Of a stretch of 64,000 nt of DNA, positions 50,639 through 59,182 are shown in pieces. The stretch is taken from contig DASPIW010000057.1 of NCBI GenBank assembly GCA_035628915.1, positions 416,096 to 480,095 of the forward strand. The letters are read 5' to 3'. The DNA is from JARBUG01 sp035628915 (GTDB lineage: Bacteria; Bacillota; Sulfobacillia; Symbiobacteriales; Symbiobacteriaceae). Positions within the stretch are counted from its first letter, which is position 1. Each line of letters starts with the position of its first letter. Under the pieces are notes generated by a model that worked only from the letters and a program-made list of their open reading frames with translations, was not told the DNA's origin and ran no database searches. The translations under genes were made by a program, and so were the position numbers.

Positions 50639-51475
50639 TCAGTCGTTGGAGTATTCCCTGCGGTTGCCGATCGCCTTGGCGGCTGCCTCCGCCAGGCCCT
50701 GATAGACGTCCGGCCGCGACTGCCTGCACTGGTCCAGCAGTTGCCGCACCGGTCCGGGCGGGCAGGTTTCCATGGCCCAGCGGGTGCGATCGGTCACCTT
50801 GAAGTTCATGGTCGAAATGATAAGGAGCTTTTTCTTTTCTTCCGTGGACAGGAGTCCCCGCTTTTCCAGGCCAACGCATGCGATGTTGGCGGCCAGCGTA
50901 TGTGGGTACGTAGAGTCCATCAGCAGCATGCCGGTGAAGAGGTCGGCGGCCTCACGGGGCTGCATGCCGCGCATTCCTTCGACGGCGATCCATTCGAAGG
51001 TGCCTTCCGGCCAGTCGGGTGGATCCTGGACGTACTCGACCATCGCCACGTTTACCGTTTTCAGGCCGAACATCGCCTTCTTCGGCTGCATGCGCAGGCG
51101 GAGGCTGCCCGCCTGCTCGTTGGCCAGGATTGCCGCGGAGAGGAGCGCCGCTGTTAGGTCCAAGTAGCCTACTTTGGCGCCGGTCGTCAGCGACGTCCAG
51201 TTGCCGCCTTTCATCATCGTCCCTTCGCCGGCAAACTGGTCGGCGAAGAGCAGCACAACTTCCGAAGGGGTGAGAGCTCCGCTCTCCGGGGGCGGCGCTG
51301 CAGGCGACCCGAAGGAAGGGGTGTGATTTGCGGGCATCCATTCCGTCATGGTATCCGTCCAGACCAGAGTATCGCGGGTGATGCCGCCGGACTGCAGCAT
51401 GGCCTGCAACTGTGACTCGGGAACAGGCCCCGCCGGATTGCCCCCGGAGATGTAGTACCATTGGCGCTCGTTCAT
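50639..51475 (-). CDS. GYF_2-domain protein with a helical C-terminal domain (GPP34-like?)
   Basis: 278 residues, soluble. The N-terminal ~50 residues form a GYF_2 module: WYYISGGNPAGPVPESQLQA and TLVWTDTMTEWMPA, a proline-ligand-binding fold seen in bacterial membrane or secretion proteins. After a Pro-rich hinge the rest (about 70-278) is helical, with ALTPSEVVLLFADQFAGEG and LDLTAALLSAAILANEQAGS. That arrangement recalls GOLPH3/GPP34-type domains, but I am not certain. The function is unknown. ATG 51475 is preceded by GGAAGGGC. Confidence 0.65.
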   Translation of the reverse strand: MNERQWYYISGGNPAGPVPESQLQAMLQSGGITRDTLVWTDTMTEWMPANHTPSFGSPAAPPPESGALTPSEVVLLFADQFAGEGTMMKGGNWTSLTTGAKVGYLDLTAALLSAAILANEQAGSLRLRMQPKKAMFGLKTVNVAMVEYVQDPPDWPEGTFEWIAVEGMRGMQPREAADLFTGMLLMDSTYPHTLAANIACVGLEKRGLLSTEEKKKLLIISTMNFKVTDRTRWAMETCPPGPVRQLLDQCRQSRPDVYQGLAEAAAKAIGNRREYSND

Positions 51476-51587
51476 CTTGCCCTTCCTCTCTATATCCCAT
51501 GTAGACTATCTAGAACGGGGCAGTTATTCGGGATATATCGAGAGAATTCCTGTTTCAAAGCACCGCGAGTACAACTTCTAGCCGGTG

Positions 51588-51730
51588 TCATTTCTTGGTG
51601 CGCGCAACGGACACCGTGCGGGTCAGGTCCTTGCCGGAGCCGGGCAGACCTTTGGCGTTGTCGGCATGACAACTGGAGCAGGTCGCCAGAAAGAGCGTCT
51701 CGCCCTTGACCGCATCGCCGCCGTCCGCCC
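51588..51730 (-). pseudogene. Truncated cytochrome c fragment
   Basis: The leftward frame ends GDAVKGETLFLATCSSCHADN then AKGLPGSGKDLTRTVSVARTKK-stop. The heme-binding motif CSSCH and the following AKGLPGSGKDLT match the start of a small c-type cytochrome domain, but the remaining ~50 residues, with the axial Met, are absent. Upstream in the frame there is only Arg/Pro-rich low-complexity sequence without a signal peptide. The ~420 bases between 51475 and 51896 hold nothing else I can support. Confidence 0.55.
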
Positions 51731-51895
51731 GAAGCCCTTGTGAACGGCGCCAGGGCAGGAGCCGGATCTTCCATTTTGGGCTTCGGGGCACAGCCGGAAA
51801 GGCCCGGGCCGCCAGATCAACCGCCGGCGCCGCCGGGCGCCCACTCGTTGGCCCCCCCGAAGGGGGGGCGTCCATGATACCGTGGGGACGGGCGT

Positions 51896-52441
51896 TCAAC
51901 GCCCAGCCGGTGCGCCTGCAGCGCCCCCCGCAGGCGCCCCGGCGACGGGCTGGGCTTCTCTCTGACCCAGTTCCTGATCTAACAACAGGAGTGCAGCCGT
52001 GTTGTCCTTGCCGAGTTGCAGCCGGCCGACAATGCGGTAGGCCTGCGCCACCTCGTCTACCTGTTCACGGAGGAAATCCTGGAATATGGCCGCACTCTGG
52101 TAGTCCTGGGCCTTGAAGGCCATATCGTATGCCTGCTGATAGTTCTGCGTGATGTACTGCTCATGAGCAAGCACCTGCTGCCAGGCTTCCAGCGGGGAGC
52201 CGAAGTTGACCGGCTGCGCCGGGATGGCCCGAATTTCCACCACACCGATGCGGTCGGTCAGGTAGGCGATCAGCATGTCGGCGTGGCCGCGTTCTTCATC
52301 ATGCTGGAGCCGCAGCCACTGTGCCATGCCCGTCAGGTTGATCCGAACAAAGTAGTTCGCCATGGCCAGGTATAGGTAGGCCGAGCCTATTTCCAAGGCA
52401 ATCAGATGGTTGATAAGCTTTTGGATCTGGTCAGTAATCAT
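51896..52441 (-). CDS. Ferritin-like iron-storage protein
   Basis: 181 residues from ATG 52441 (GGAGGT about 12 bases upstream; the longer frame has no site). Four-helix bundle with ferroxidase residues: Glu in LINHLIALEIGSAYLYLAMA (helix A), E-x-x-H in RLQHDEERGHADMLIAYL (helix B), further Glu in VLAHEQYITQNYQQAYD and a Gln/Glu pair in FLREQVDEV. Oxidises and stores iron in a 24-mer shell. The C-terminal ~20 residues are a Pro/Ala/Gly tail beyond the usual fold. Confidence 0.9.
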   Translation of the reverse strand: MITDQIQKLINHLIALEIGSAYLYLAMANYFVRINLTGMAQWLRLQHDEERGHADMLIAYLTDRIGVVEIRAIPAQPVNFGSPLEAWQQVLAHEQYITQNYQQAYDMAFKAQDYQSAAIFQDFLREQVDEVAQAYRIVGRLQLGKDNTAALLLLDQELGQREAQPVAGAPAGGAAGAPAGR

Positions 52442-52514
52442 CGGGTATATACCTCCACAAAGGTAGTTGGGCGTTCCCCCGCCTACGCTATGCACACCCC
52501 CGGTAAACAGTGAA

Positions 52515-52543
52515 AGCGGCCCCCCACCCGGCGGGAGACCGCT
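52515..52543 (-). terminator. Terminator of the metallophosphoesterase gene
   Basis: Arms AGCGG / CCGCT extended inward by GGG / CCC pairing, located directly after the stop at 52546 read leftward; TTTCAC follows. Confidence 0.5.
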
Positions 52544-52545
52544 TC

Positions 52546-53556
52546 TCAGCGCCCCAGGGTCACGTCAAGGCCATCCATCCAGGCCTTGCCTACATGGTCA
52601 CGGGCACGGAGGACGACCTTGTCCTCCCACACGTCCAGCATGCGGCTCTGGCTGGAGCTAAGGTCTTTGCGGAATCCGCTGTAAACGGCATCCGGCCCGT
52701 CTCCGGGCACGAACTGGTAGAATGTCGAGCCTAACCCCACATATGTCACGCCGTTCTTGCTGACGACATTCCCTTTGATTTCGGCGCCCATATGCGTGTG
52801 CCCGGAGAGCCATAGTCTGATTTGGGGGTTCTTCTTCATGATTGCGTTTAGCTCGGCAATCTGACCGCAACCGGTAAAGCGGTTTCCCGCGCCGCCGTGT
52901 GACCAGTAGACCGTATCCTGCAAGGCCTGATGGAGCGCTACCACTGTGAACCGATCGCGGTGCTCGGCCAGGACCTGCTCGAACCACCGGAGTTGCTCGG
53001 CGCTCAGCCACGCCCAATCCCCCGAGCCCGGGGCGCTCTTCCACTGCTCGGTGGCCAGCATCACGAAGTGCAGCCCGCCGGCGAGCCGGTTGGAGTAAGG
53101 CGCCGGCGTGCCGAACGCCGCAAGGAACCGACGCACCTCCTCCTCATCGGTAGCGCTCTGGTCATAGAAGTCGTGGTTACCGGTATTTACTAAGAGGTGC
53201 TTCTCATCGACCGTACCCTTGAGCAGCTTCTTGAAGGCCGCATACTCCGCCGTCGTGCCGCCGTCGGTCACATCGCCATTGACGATCCACAAGTCAGGGC
53301 GGAGCGGTTTGTAGTCGGCCAGTGCCTTGCTGAATTTCCCGTTGATCGCACCCGCCAGGTTCGAATCTGCAGCCACGGTGTGGGGGTCGGAAAGGAGCGC
53401 CACACGGAGCAGCGGGCGGGGCCCCTCCTCAGGGGGCGCTTCCGGTCCCGGCGTTGTGGGCGCCTCGGCTGCGGTGGGGGCGAGACGGGTGCATCCCGTG
53501 GCGCTGGCAATCACTGTCGCGGCACCAATCAGGAGCTGACGGCGGGTGAGCAACAT
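52546..53556 (-). CDS. Exported calcineurin-type metallophosphoesterase (lipoprotein)
   Basis: 336 residues. N terminus MLLTRRQLLIGAATVIASAT then GC: a twin-arginine-like start with a lipobox cysteine (about residue 22), followed by a Pro/Glu-rich linker. Metal-binding blocks in order: LLSDPHT, WIVNGDVTDGG, VNTGNHDFYD, VVALHQALQD and WLSGHTHMGAE, the complete dimetal set of the family. Hydrolyses an unknown phosphoester outside the cell membrane. ATG 53556 has GGGAGGG just upstream. Single gene. Confidence 0.9.
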   Translation of the reverse strand: MLLTRRQLLIGAATVIASATGCTRLAPTAAEAPTTPGPEAPPEEGPRPLLRVALLSDPHTVAADSNLAGAINGKFSKALADYKPLRPDLWIVNGDVTDGGTTAEYAAFKKLLKGTVDEKHLLVNTGNHDFYDQSATDEEEVRRFLAAFGTPAPYSNRLAGGLHFVMLATEQWKSAPGSGDWAWLSAEQLRWFEQVLAEHRDRFTVVALHQALQDTVYWSHGGAGNRFTGCGQIAELNAIMKKNPQIRLWLSGHTHMGAEIKGNVVSKNGVTYVGLGSTFYQFVPGDGPDAVYSGFRKDLSSSQSRMLDVWEDKVVLRARDHVGKAWMDGLDVTLGR

Positions 53557-53684
53557 GATCCCTCCCGGGCATTATCTGTTAGTGATGTCGATATATCGCA
53601 TTGAACTTATTCGTTAGTACCGATAATACACCTATCATTATGCTGATCGCAACCGATCGGACGAGAACGCTACAGAACCACCTG

Positions 53685-53717
53685 AAAGGCCGCCTGCGGA
53701 AACGCAGGCGGCCCTTT
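53685..53717 (-). terminator. Terminator of the RRM-protein gene
   Basis: Perfect repeat AAAGGCCGCCTGCG / CGCAGGCGGCCCTTT with loop GAAA: a very strong hairpin followed leftward by T-rich sequence. Confidence 0.9.
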
Positions 53718-53720
53718 CTC

Positions 53721-54050
53721 CTAGAAACGCCGGCCCCGGCCCCCACCGCCGAAGCCGCCGCGGTCGCCGCCGCCGAAGCCGCCCCGACGGTCAGCGGGGC
53801 GATCCTCACGGGGCTTCGCCTCGTTCACGGTCAGGGCACGCCCCTCCCATTCCGCGCCGTTCAGCGCATCGATCACGGTCTGTGCGTTCCCTTCGGGGAC
53901 TTCGACGAACCCGAAGCCACGGGACCGGCCGGATTCGCGATCGGTGGCCACCCTGGCCGATATGACTTCCGTGTACTGAGCCACAGCCTGAGTGAGGTCA
54001 TCATTGGTGACGGCCCAGGGAAGATTGCCTACGTAGAGTGTCTTGGTCAT
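53721..54050 (-). CDS. RRM-type RNA-binding protein with Gly/Arg-rich tail
   Basis: 109 residues. One RNA-recognition motif (about residues 3-80) with RNP2 LYVGNLPW and RNP1 RGFGFVEV, followed by a disordered tail rich in Gly, Arg and Asp (DRRGGFGGGDRGGFGGG). Such glycine-rich RRM proteins are typical of cyanobacteria and scattered in other bacteria, where they rise in the cold and bind RNA. ATG 54050 has AAGGAG about 9 bases upstream. Single gene with a long upstream region. Confidence 0.92.
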   Translation of the reverse strand: MTKTLYVGNLPWAVTNDDLTQAVAQYTEVISARVATDRESGRSRGFGFVEVPEGNAQTVIDALNGAEWEGRALTVNEAKPREDRPADRRGGFGGGDRGGFGGGGRGRRF

Positions 54051-54261
54051 GTTCGTCGTGCTCCTTCATTCTTGCCTTTCGCCGTTTCCACGAGCACAAG
54101 ACGAACTCTGTTCCCAGAGCGATCCCGGCATCGGTTTACGACTTGCCTGAGTATAGCCCGACCAAAGACGAGATGCAAGTTGACCTGGATTCTTCTTGTA
54201 GTTACCGCGAAAATAGGGCACAATGACAGGGAGCGAAATATTGCGCGGGTTCGCGAAAGCG

Positions 54262-54288
54262 ACCTGGTGCGAATGCACCAGGTTTTTA
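54262..54288 (+). terminator. Strong terminator/attenuator hairpin upstream of the gene at 54330
   Basis: Perfect 9-bp repeat ACCTGGTGC / GCACCAGGT with loop GAAT, followed by TTTTTACG. No gene on this strand ends before it; the upstream 200 bases hold only the divergent RRM gene's leader. It may end a short RNA or attenuate the gene that starts 42 bases later. Confidence 0.7.
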
Positions 54289-54329
54289 CGTTCGTCTCCT
54301 ATGGTTGACAGAAGGGAGGGCACGCACTT

Positions 54330-54800
54330 ATGGGTAGTGCATCCGCCAAGACGTTTCGTTTGCCCGAAGGCTGGACACTGAGGAAAGTGGCAACCGTGCT
54401 GGCGCGGGAATGGATTCCGCCCTTTCGGGCCGAGCCCGCCCACAGGGCGGCTCGTTGGGTGGTGCAGCCTGTCGTTGAGGATCCCGGCGAGGCCGGCGCC
54501 CCGCTGTGGGAGGCAGGCATTTCCACCGATGAGTATGAGGCACGGTTGGACCGCCCTGACCTTTCCTGGGTCATCCGGGCCAGCGCCGGCCGGGGGAAAA
54601 GTACCATCCTGGCGCGACTTGCCATGAATGGGGAACAGCCCGGCACCTTCCAGATGACGGTCTCCGATGCGGCGTTCCCGCCGGCCCTGTTTGACACGGA
54701 GAAAATGGATGAGTACTTAAGGGGTCAGGGGGCTGATGAGGAGGATGGGCTCTTTGCCACCCTGCTGACCAGCCACGGGTTCGAAGAAACGCATCTGTAG
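54330..54800 (+). CDS. Protein of unknown function
   Basis: 156 residues, soluble, no signal peptide. N-terminal half rich in Trp, Pro and Arg (LPEGWTLRKVATVLAREWIP; WVVQPVVEDPGE). The stretch ASAGRGKSTILARLA resembles a P-loop but lacks its first glycine and any Walker B, so ATP binding is doubtful. C-terminal third acidic. ATG 54330 has AAGGGAGGG 9 bases upstream and the gene has its own terminator, so it is probably real. Confidence 0.6.
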   Translation: MGSASAKTFRLPEGWTLRKVATVLAREWIPPFRAEPAHRAARWVVQPVVEDPGEAGAPLWEAGISTDEYEARLDRPDLSWVIRASAGRGKSTILARLAMNGEQPGTFQMTVSDAAFPPALFDTEKMDEYLRGQGADEEDGLFATLLTSHGFEETHL

Positions 54801-54805
54801 GGGTG

Positions 54806-54831
54806 AAGGCGCTGCCCATGGGCAGCGCCTT
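54806..54831 (+). terminator. Terminator of the unknown gene at 54330
   Basis: A 26-base perfect palindrome centred on CATG (arms AAGGCGCTGCCC / GGGCAGCGCCTT), followed by TTCC. Confidence 0.85.
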
Positions 54832-54975
54832 TTCCTGTAGGCAACAAATCGTCTCTCAATAGAAAAAACAGCACATTATGTCCAGCTTAAAATGGCAGGT
54901 ATGCGCCAAGGATGAACCGGCCGCCTCCGAGAATCTTTACCGCGAATGTTACCAAATTCGGCAGGAGGTGCGCCT

Positions 54976-55647
54976 ATGTCACTCCACTCCGCTCCTTCCC
55001 CCGCGGCTGCAGTGATGCCGCTCCGAAGCCAGTCGCCGGCCTCCCGCAACTGGGCGTCCCTGGGTCTCCCGGAGTCCGGCTGGGTTCTGATGAAGGAACA
55101 GGTGTTTTGCCACAACTGCGGCGACCCGGGTTCAGGGGCATGCGTCGGTGCCTGCACGGCTGAGCATGCGCTGCCGGCGGACGGCAGGCAGGCCATGGGC
55201 ACCTGCGCCCAGTGCGACCCCGCTCCGTGTGAAGAAGCCTGCCCGACCCTGGCCGTTACCCGCAACGGACAGGGCATCATTCAGGTCGACCAGGAGCTCT
55301 GCATTGGCTGCCGGTTCTGCGAGGAGCCGTGCCCCAATCACGCCATGCTATATGTAGACCCGTACCGGACGGCGTCGCCGGACCATCCCCTCGCCGGCTA
55401 TTGCCCCGGTCAGCCGACCGGGCTGCTGCCGAACACCGTCGCCAAGTGCACATTCTGCTCGGCCCGCCTGGGGTTAGGGCTGATGCCCGTCTGCGCCGAT
55501 GCGTGCCCGACACAGTCGATCTGGGTGGGCAACCTCGACCGGGACACTGCCACGAACGGCCAACAGGTGGTTCGCCTGTCGGAACTGCTCCGCCACCACC
55601 GGTTCGAGATGATGGGACCGGGCAGGCGGGTGCTCGCACTCATATAG
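54976..55647 (+). CDS. 4Fe-4S electron-transfer subunit (DmsB/HycB/CooF-like)
   Basis: 223 residues; 16 cysteines in four clusters. After a ~45-residue leader come CHNCGDPGSGACVGACT, CAQCDPAPCEEACP, CIGCRFCEEPCP and CTFCSARLG..VCADACP. This is the four-[4Fe-4S] arrangement of the small subunit of molybdopterin oxidoreductases and related complexes. It would pass electrons between a catalytic and a membrane subunit, but no such partner is encoded next to it. ATG 54976 has AGGAGGTG 5 bases upstream. No twin-arginine signal, so it is cytoplasmic. Confidence 0.88.
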   Translation: MSLHSAPSPAAAVMPLRSQSPASRNWASLGLPESGWVLMKEQVFCHNCGDPGSGACVGACTAEHALPADGRQAMGTCAQCDPAPCEEACPTLAVTRNGQGIIQVDQELCIGCRFCEEPCPNHAMLYVDPYRTASPDHPLAGYCPGQPTGLLPNTVAKCTFCSARLGLGLMPVCADACPTQSIWVGNLDRDTATNGQQVVRLSELLRHHRFEMMGPGRRVLALI

Positions 55648-55725
55648 TCCACCAGTCACCGCCCATGCCGCGGAAACGTAACATAAGTCGGTTCGGAGCT
55701 TCCGCAAGGAGTGGTTTTCAGACCG

Positions 55726-56223
55726 ATGGAACGTCAAGCGGGTGCGATGCCCCTACAAGGTCAGGCCTCTGGTACCGGACTTCCCCTGTCCACCCTGCAG
55801 CAATTCGTGGCGCAGAGCATGCCAGTGGCAGCTGTCGCTCACAGCTACCATGTGGATGCACTGAGCGACCCCACGCTGCGCTCGGATGCACGGTTTCAAC
55901 AGTTCAGCCTGGCGGAGCTCAATGAGCTCCACCATCAGGTTGCCCTGCTGGGGAACTTGATCCGCCTGTCCCAAGGGGACCAGACGGCGGCAGCCGGGCT
56001 TGGCCTGAACTTATCGGGTTTCCTGCAGAACCGCATGATCGGTCTGCAGCTGGCCGGGCAGCTGCCCGCAGCCGCCATGCAGCACCCTTCGGTTCAGCGG
56101 CTCATGGCGCTGACCGAGATGAGCAATCAGCAGGTGACACAGTACCTGCCGGCCATCCAGCAGACCCTGGCCGCCACGGGCGCCCGTCTTCCCGGAATGC
56201 TGGTCGCCGGCATAGCCCCCTGA
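55726..56223 (+). CDS. Protein of unknown function, helical
   Basis: 165 residues, predicted mostly alpha-helical, rich in Gln, Leu and Ala (LSTLQQFVAQSMPVAAVAHS; LNELHHQVALLGNLIRLSQG; MSNQQVTQYLPAIQQTLAAT). No membrane segment and no signal peptide. No family recognised. It resembles small accessory or spore-related helical proteins only in composition. ATG 55726 has AAGGAG 14 bases upstream; GTG 55711 touches that site. Confidence 0.55.
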   Translation: MERQAGAMPLQGQASGTGLPLSTLQQFVAQSMPVAAVAHSYHVDALSDPTLRSDARFQQFSLAELNELHHQVALLGNLIRLSQGDQTAAAGLGLNLSGFLQNRMIGLQLAGQLPAAAMQHPSVQRLMALTEMSNQQVTQYLPAIQQTLAATGARLPGMLVAGIAP

Positions 56224-56258
56224 CCATTCATTCCCCTACCGCCTCCGAAGACGTGCAG

Positions 56259-56294
56259 AAACCCCCGCCGGGAGGCACAGCCCGGCGGGGGTTT
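56259..56294 (+). terminator. Bidirectional terminator (unknown gene / cysNC)
   Basis: Perfect 14-bp repeat AAACCCCCGCCGGG / CCCGGCGGGGGTTT with loop AGGCACAG between converging genes. Confidence 0.95.
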
Positions 56295-56317
56295 CCCTGT
56301 ACAATCGCACCTGCAGA

Positions 56318-58249
56318 TCAGATTGCATAGTACTGATCCGCAGGGTTGTCCAACATGCCCAACCGTCCGAGGGCTGCAATGATTTGCTCCGCCGCCTCCT
56401 CCGCGGACTGGCGGGTCGTGTCGACGCGAATCTCCGGGTTTTCCGGTTCTTCGTAGGGTGCATCAACGCCGGTAAAACCCTTGATTTCACCACGGCGCGC
56501 CTTCTTGTAAAGCCCCTTCGGATCGCGCTGTTCGGCTACGGCCAGGGGCGTGTCCACAAAGATCTCAACGAACTCGCCCTTCTCCAGCAGGGCCCGGGCC
56601 CGCTGCCGCTCGGAACGGTAGGGCGAAATGAATGAGACCAGCACCATCAGGCCGGCGTCCACCATCAGTTTCGCCACTTCGGCGATGCGGCGGATGTTCT
56701 CGGCCCGGTCGCTCTCCGTAAACCCGAGATCCCGGTTGAGCCCGTGCCGCACATTGTCGCCGTCCAGCGCGTAGGTGTGGCGTCCCATGGCGTGCAGCTT
56801 CTTCTCCACCAGGTTGGCAAGGGTGGATTTGCCGGCCCCGGAGAGCCCGGTGAACCAGAGCACGCACGGCTTCTGTCCTTTGGCGACGGCTCTGGCGCCC
56901 TTGTCCACATCCAGATGCTGCAGGTGAATGTTCCGGGCGCCCCCCAGGGCGGCTTCGAGCATGCCGGCGCCCACGGTGTTGTTCGTCAGCCGGTCAATCA
57001 GAATGAACCCGCCGATGGTGCGGTTCTCCGTGTAAGGATCAAAGGAGACCGGCCTGTCAAGCGTGAGCTTGCAGACACCGACTTCGTTCAGCTCCAGTCC
57101 GGTGGCAGCCGCCTGTTCCAGCGTATTGACGTTCACCTTGTGATCCGGCATCGAGATCGTCGCGGTGACGGTCTTGGCGCCGATTTTCATCAGGTAGGAA
57201 CGGCCGCCCGTCAGCGGCTCGTCGCTCATCCAGACGACGGTGGCCCGAAACTGGTCGCTCACCTCCGCAGGCGCATCGTCTCGGCAGATGAGGTCACCCC
57301 TGGAAATATCGATCTCGTCCACCAGGGTCAGGGTGACTGACTGCCCGGCTACGGCCTCCCCCAGGTCGCCGTCCCGGGTGACGATGCGCGCCACGGTACT
57401 CGTCCGGCCCGACGGCAGCACCCGGACGCGCTCGCCGGGCTTGATGGTCCCGCTGGCAATCGTACCGGCAAAGCCACGGAAGTCGAGGTTGGGGCGGTTG
57501 ACCCACTGCACGGGGAACCGGAACGCCTCGCCCTGCAGCCGCGTGTCGTCGATCGGCACCGTCTCCAGATACCCCATCAGCGTCGGGCCCTCGTACCAGG
57601 GCGTCTCCTCGCTCGGCACCAGGATGTTGTCGCCCCGCAGGGCCGAGAGCGGAATGGCCGTAATATCGGTCAGCCCGATCTGCTCCGCGAACTGCTCATA
57701 CTCGCGGACGATGGCCTGGAAAACATCTTCCGAAAAGCCCACCAGGTCCATCTTGTTGATGGCCAGGACCACTTTGCGGATGCCGATGAGCGAGACCAGA
57801 TAGCTATGGCGCCGGGTCTGGGTCAGCACGCCCTTGCGGGCATCGATTAAGATTACGGCCACATCGGCGGTGGAAGCCCCGGTGACCATGTTGCGGGTAT
57901 ACTGCTCGTGCCCCGGCGTGTCGGCGACGATGAACTTCCGCTTGTCCGTGGAGAAGAAGCGGTAGGCCACATCGATGGTAATGCCCTGCTCGCGCTCTGC
58001 GGCCAGACCATCCACCAGAAGGGCCAGGTCAAGGGCGCCGCCCTGGGTACCCCATTTCTTCGAGTCCGCTTCAATGGCGGCCAGTTGGTCTTCAAAGAGC
58101 ATGTTGGATTCATAGAGAAGCCGGCCAATCAGGGTGCTCTTGCCATCATCGACGCTGCCGCAGGTGATGAAACGGAGCAGCCCTTTTTGCTCATGAACTT
58201 TGAGGTACTCCTCAATGTCGGTCGCAATGAGGTCGGAGACGTGCGACAT
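56318..58249 (-). CDS. cysNC: Bifunctional sulfate adenylyltransferase GTPase subunit / adenylylsulfate kinase
   Basis: 643 residues. The N-terminal part (about 1-440) is the CysN GTPase: P-loop GSVDDGKSTLIGRLL, switch DTPGHEQYT, NKMD. With CysD it makes APS from sulfate and ATP, driven by GTP hydrolysis. The C-terminal part (from about 460) is an APS kinase: P-loop GLSGAGKSTLANL, DGDNVRHGLNRDLGF and FISPYRSER, making PAPS. This NodQ-type fusion is last in a four-gene operon and its start overlaps the cysD stop by one base (TGATG). Confidence 0.97.
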   Translation of the reverse strand: MSHVSDLIATDIEEYLKVHEQKGLLRFITCGSVDDGKSTLIGRLLYESNMLFEDQLAAIEADSKKWGTQGGALDLALLVDGLAAEREQGITIDVAYRFFSTDKRKFIVADTPGHEQYTRNMVTGASTADVAVILIDARKGVLTQTRRHSYLVSLIGIRKVVLAINKMDLVGFSEDVFQAIVREYEQFAEQIGLTDITAIPLSALRGDNILVPSEETPWYEGPTLMGYLETVPIDDTRLQGEAFRFPVQWVNRPNLDFRGFAGTIASGTIKPGERVRVLPSGRTSTVARIVTRDGDLGEAVAGQSVTLTLVDEIDISRGDLICRDDAPAEVSDQFRATVVWMSDEPLTGGRSYLMKIGAKTVTATISMPDHKVNVNTLEQAAATGLELNEVGVCKLTLDRPVSFDPYTENRTIGGFILIDRLTNNTVGAGMLEAALGGARNIHLQHLDVDKGARAVAKGQKPCVLWFTGLSGAGKSTLANLVEKKLHAMGRHTYALDGDNVRHGLNRDLGFTESDRAENIRRIAEVAKLMVDAGLMVLVSFISPYRSERQRARALLEKGEFVEIFVDTPLAVAEQRDPKGLYKKARRGEIKGFTGVDAPYEEPENPEIRVDTTRQSAEEAAEQIIAALGRLGMLDNPADQYYAI

Positions 58250-59160
58250 CAGAAATACCCCTCCTGCTTTTTCTTTTCCATGGACGCCGCCGAATCGTGG
58301 TCGATGACCCGGCCCTGCCGCTCCGACGTTCTGGCCAGGAGCATCTCCTGGATGATTGCGGGCAGCGTGTCCGCCTCGCTCTCGATGGCCCCGGTCAGCG
58401 GATAGCAGCCGAGGGTGCGGAAACGCACTTTGCGCAGGGTCGGGCGTTCGCCGCTGCGCAGCGGCATGCGCTCGTCGTCCCGCATGATCAACGTGCCGTC
58501 GCGCTCCACTACCGGGCGCTCAGCCGAGAAATAGAGCGGCACGATGGGGATGTTCTCCAGGTGAATGTACTGCCAGACGTCCAGCTCGGTCCAGTTGGAC
58601 AGGGGGAAGACGCGAATCGATTCGCCCTTATGCTTGCGTGCGTTATACAGATGCCACAGCTCCGGACGCTGGTTCTTGGGGTCCCAGCTATGCTGGGCCG
58701 TCCGGAACGAGAAGATGCGCTCCTTGGCCCGGGACTTCTCTTCGTCGCGGCGCGCACCGCCGAAGGCAGCATCGAACCCGTACTTGTCGAGCGCCTGCTT
58801 CAGGCCCTGCGTCTTCATGATGTCGGTGTGAATGGCCGAGCCGTGGGTGAAGGGGTTGATCCCCTTCTGCATCCCTTCCGGATTGACGTGCACAATCAGC
58901 TCCATGCCGGACTCCTTCACCATCCGGTCCCGGAACGTATACATGTCCCGGAACTTCCAGGTAGTGTCAACGTGCAGAAGGGGGAACGGCGGCGGAGCTG
59001 GGTAAAACGCTTTGCGGGCCAGATGGAGCATAACGGCGCTGTCCTTGCCGATGGAGTAGAGCATGACAGGGTTGGCAGCCTCGGCCACGACTTCCCGCAT
59101 GATGTGGATGCTCTCTGCCTCAAGCCGCTGTAGGTGGGTGAGATGCTTTACTGCAGCCAT
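58249..59160 (-). CDS. cysD: Sulfate adenylyltransferase subunit 2
   Basis: 303 residues, the usual length. PP-loop ATP pyrophosphatase motif VMLYSIGKDSAVMLHLARKA (SxGKDS type), GGARRDEEKSRAKERIFSFR and VFPLSNWTELDVWQYIHLE are all canonical. Forms the ATP sulfurylase with CysN. ATG 59160 is used (AGGGGAG 13 bases upstream); the open frame extends 16 codons further without a site. Third gene of the sulfate assimilation operon. Confidence 0.97.
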   Translation of the reverse strand: MAAVKHLTHLQRLEAESIHIMREVVAEAANPVMLYSIGKDSAVMLHLARKAFYPAPPPFPLLHVDTTWKFRDMYTFRDRMVKESGMELIVHVNPEGMQKGINPFTHGSAIHTDIMKTQGLKQALDKYGFDAAFGGARRDEEKSRAKERIFSFRTAQHSWDPKNQRPELWHLYNARKHKGESIRVFPLSNWTELDVWQYIHLENIPIVPLYFSAERPVVERDGTLIMRDDERMPLRSGERPTLRKVRFRTLGCYPLTGAIESEADTLPAIIQEMLLARTSERQGRVIDHDSAASMEKKKQEGYF

Positions 59161-59182
59161 CTTTTTTCTATAGCTCCCCTTC

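Noticed and set aside
54330..54800. P-loop ATPase assignment from ASAGRGKST
   Set aside because: The first glycine of the GxxxxGK[ST] pattern is Ala and no Walker B is present.
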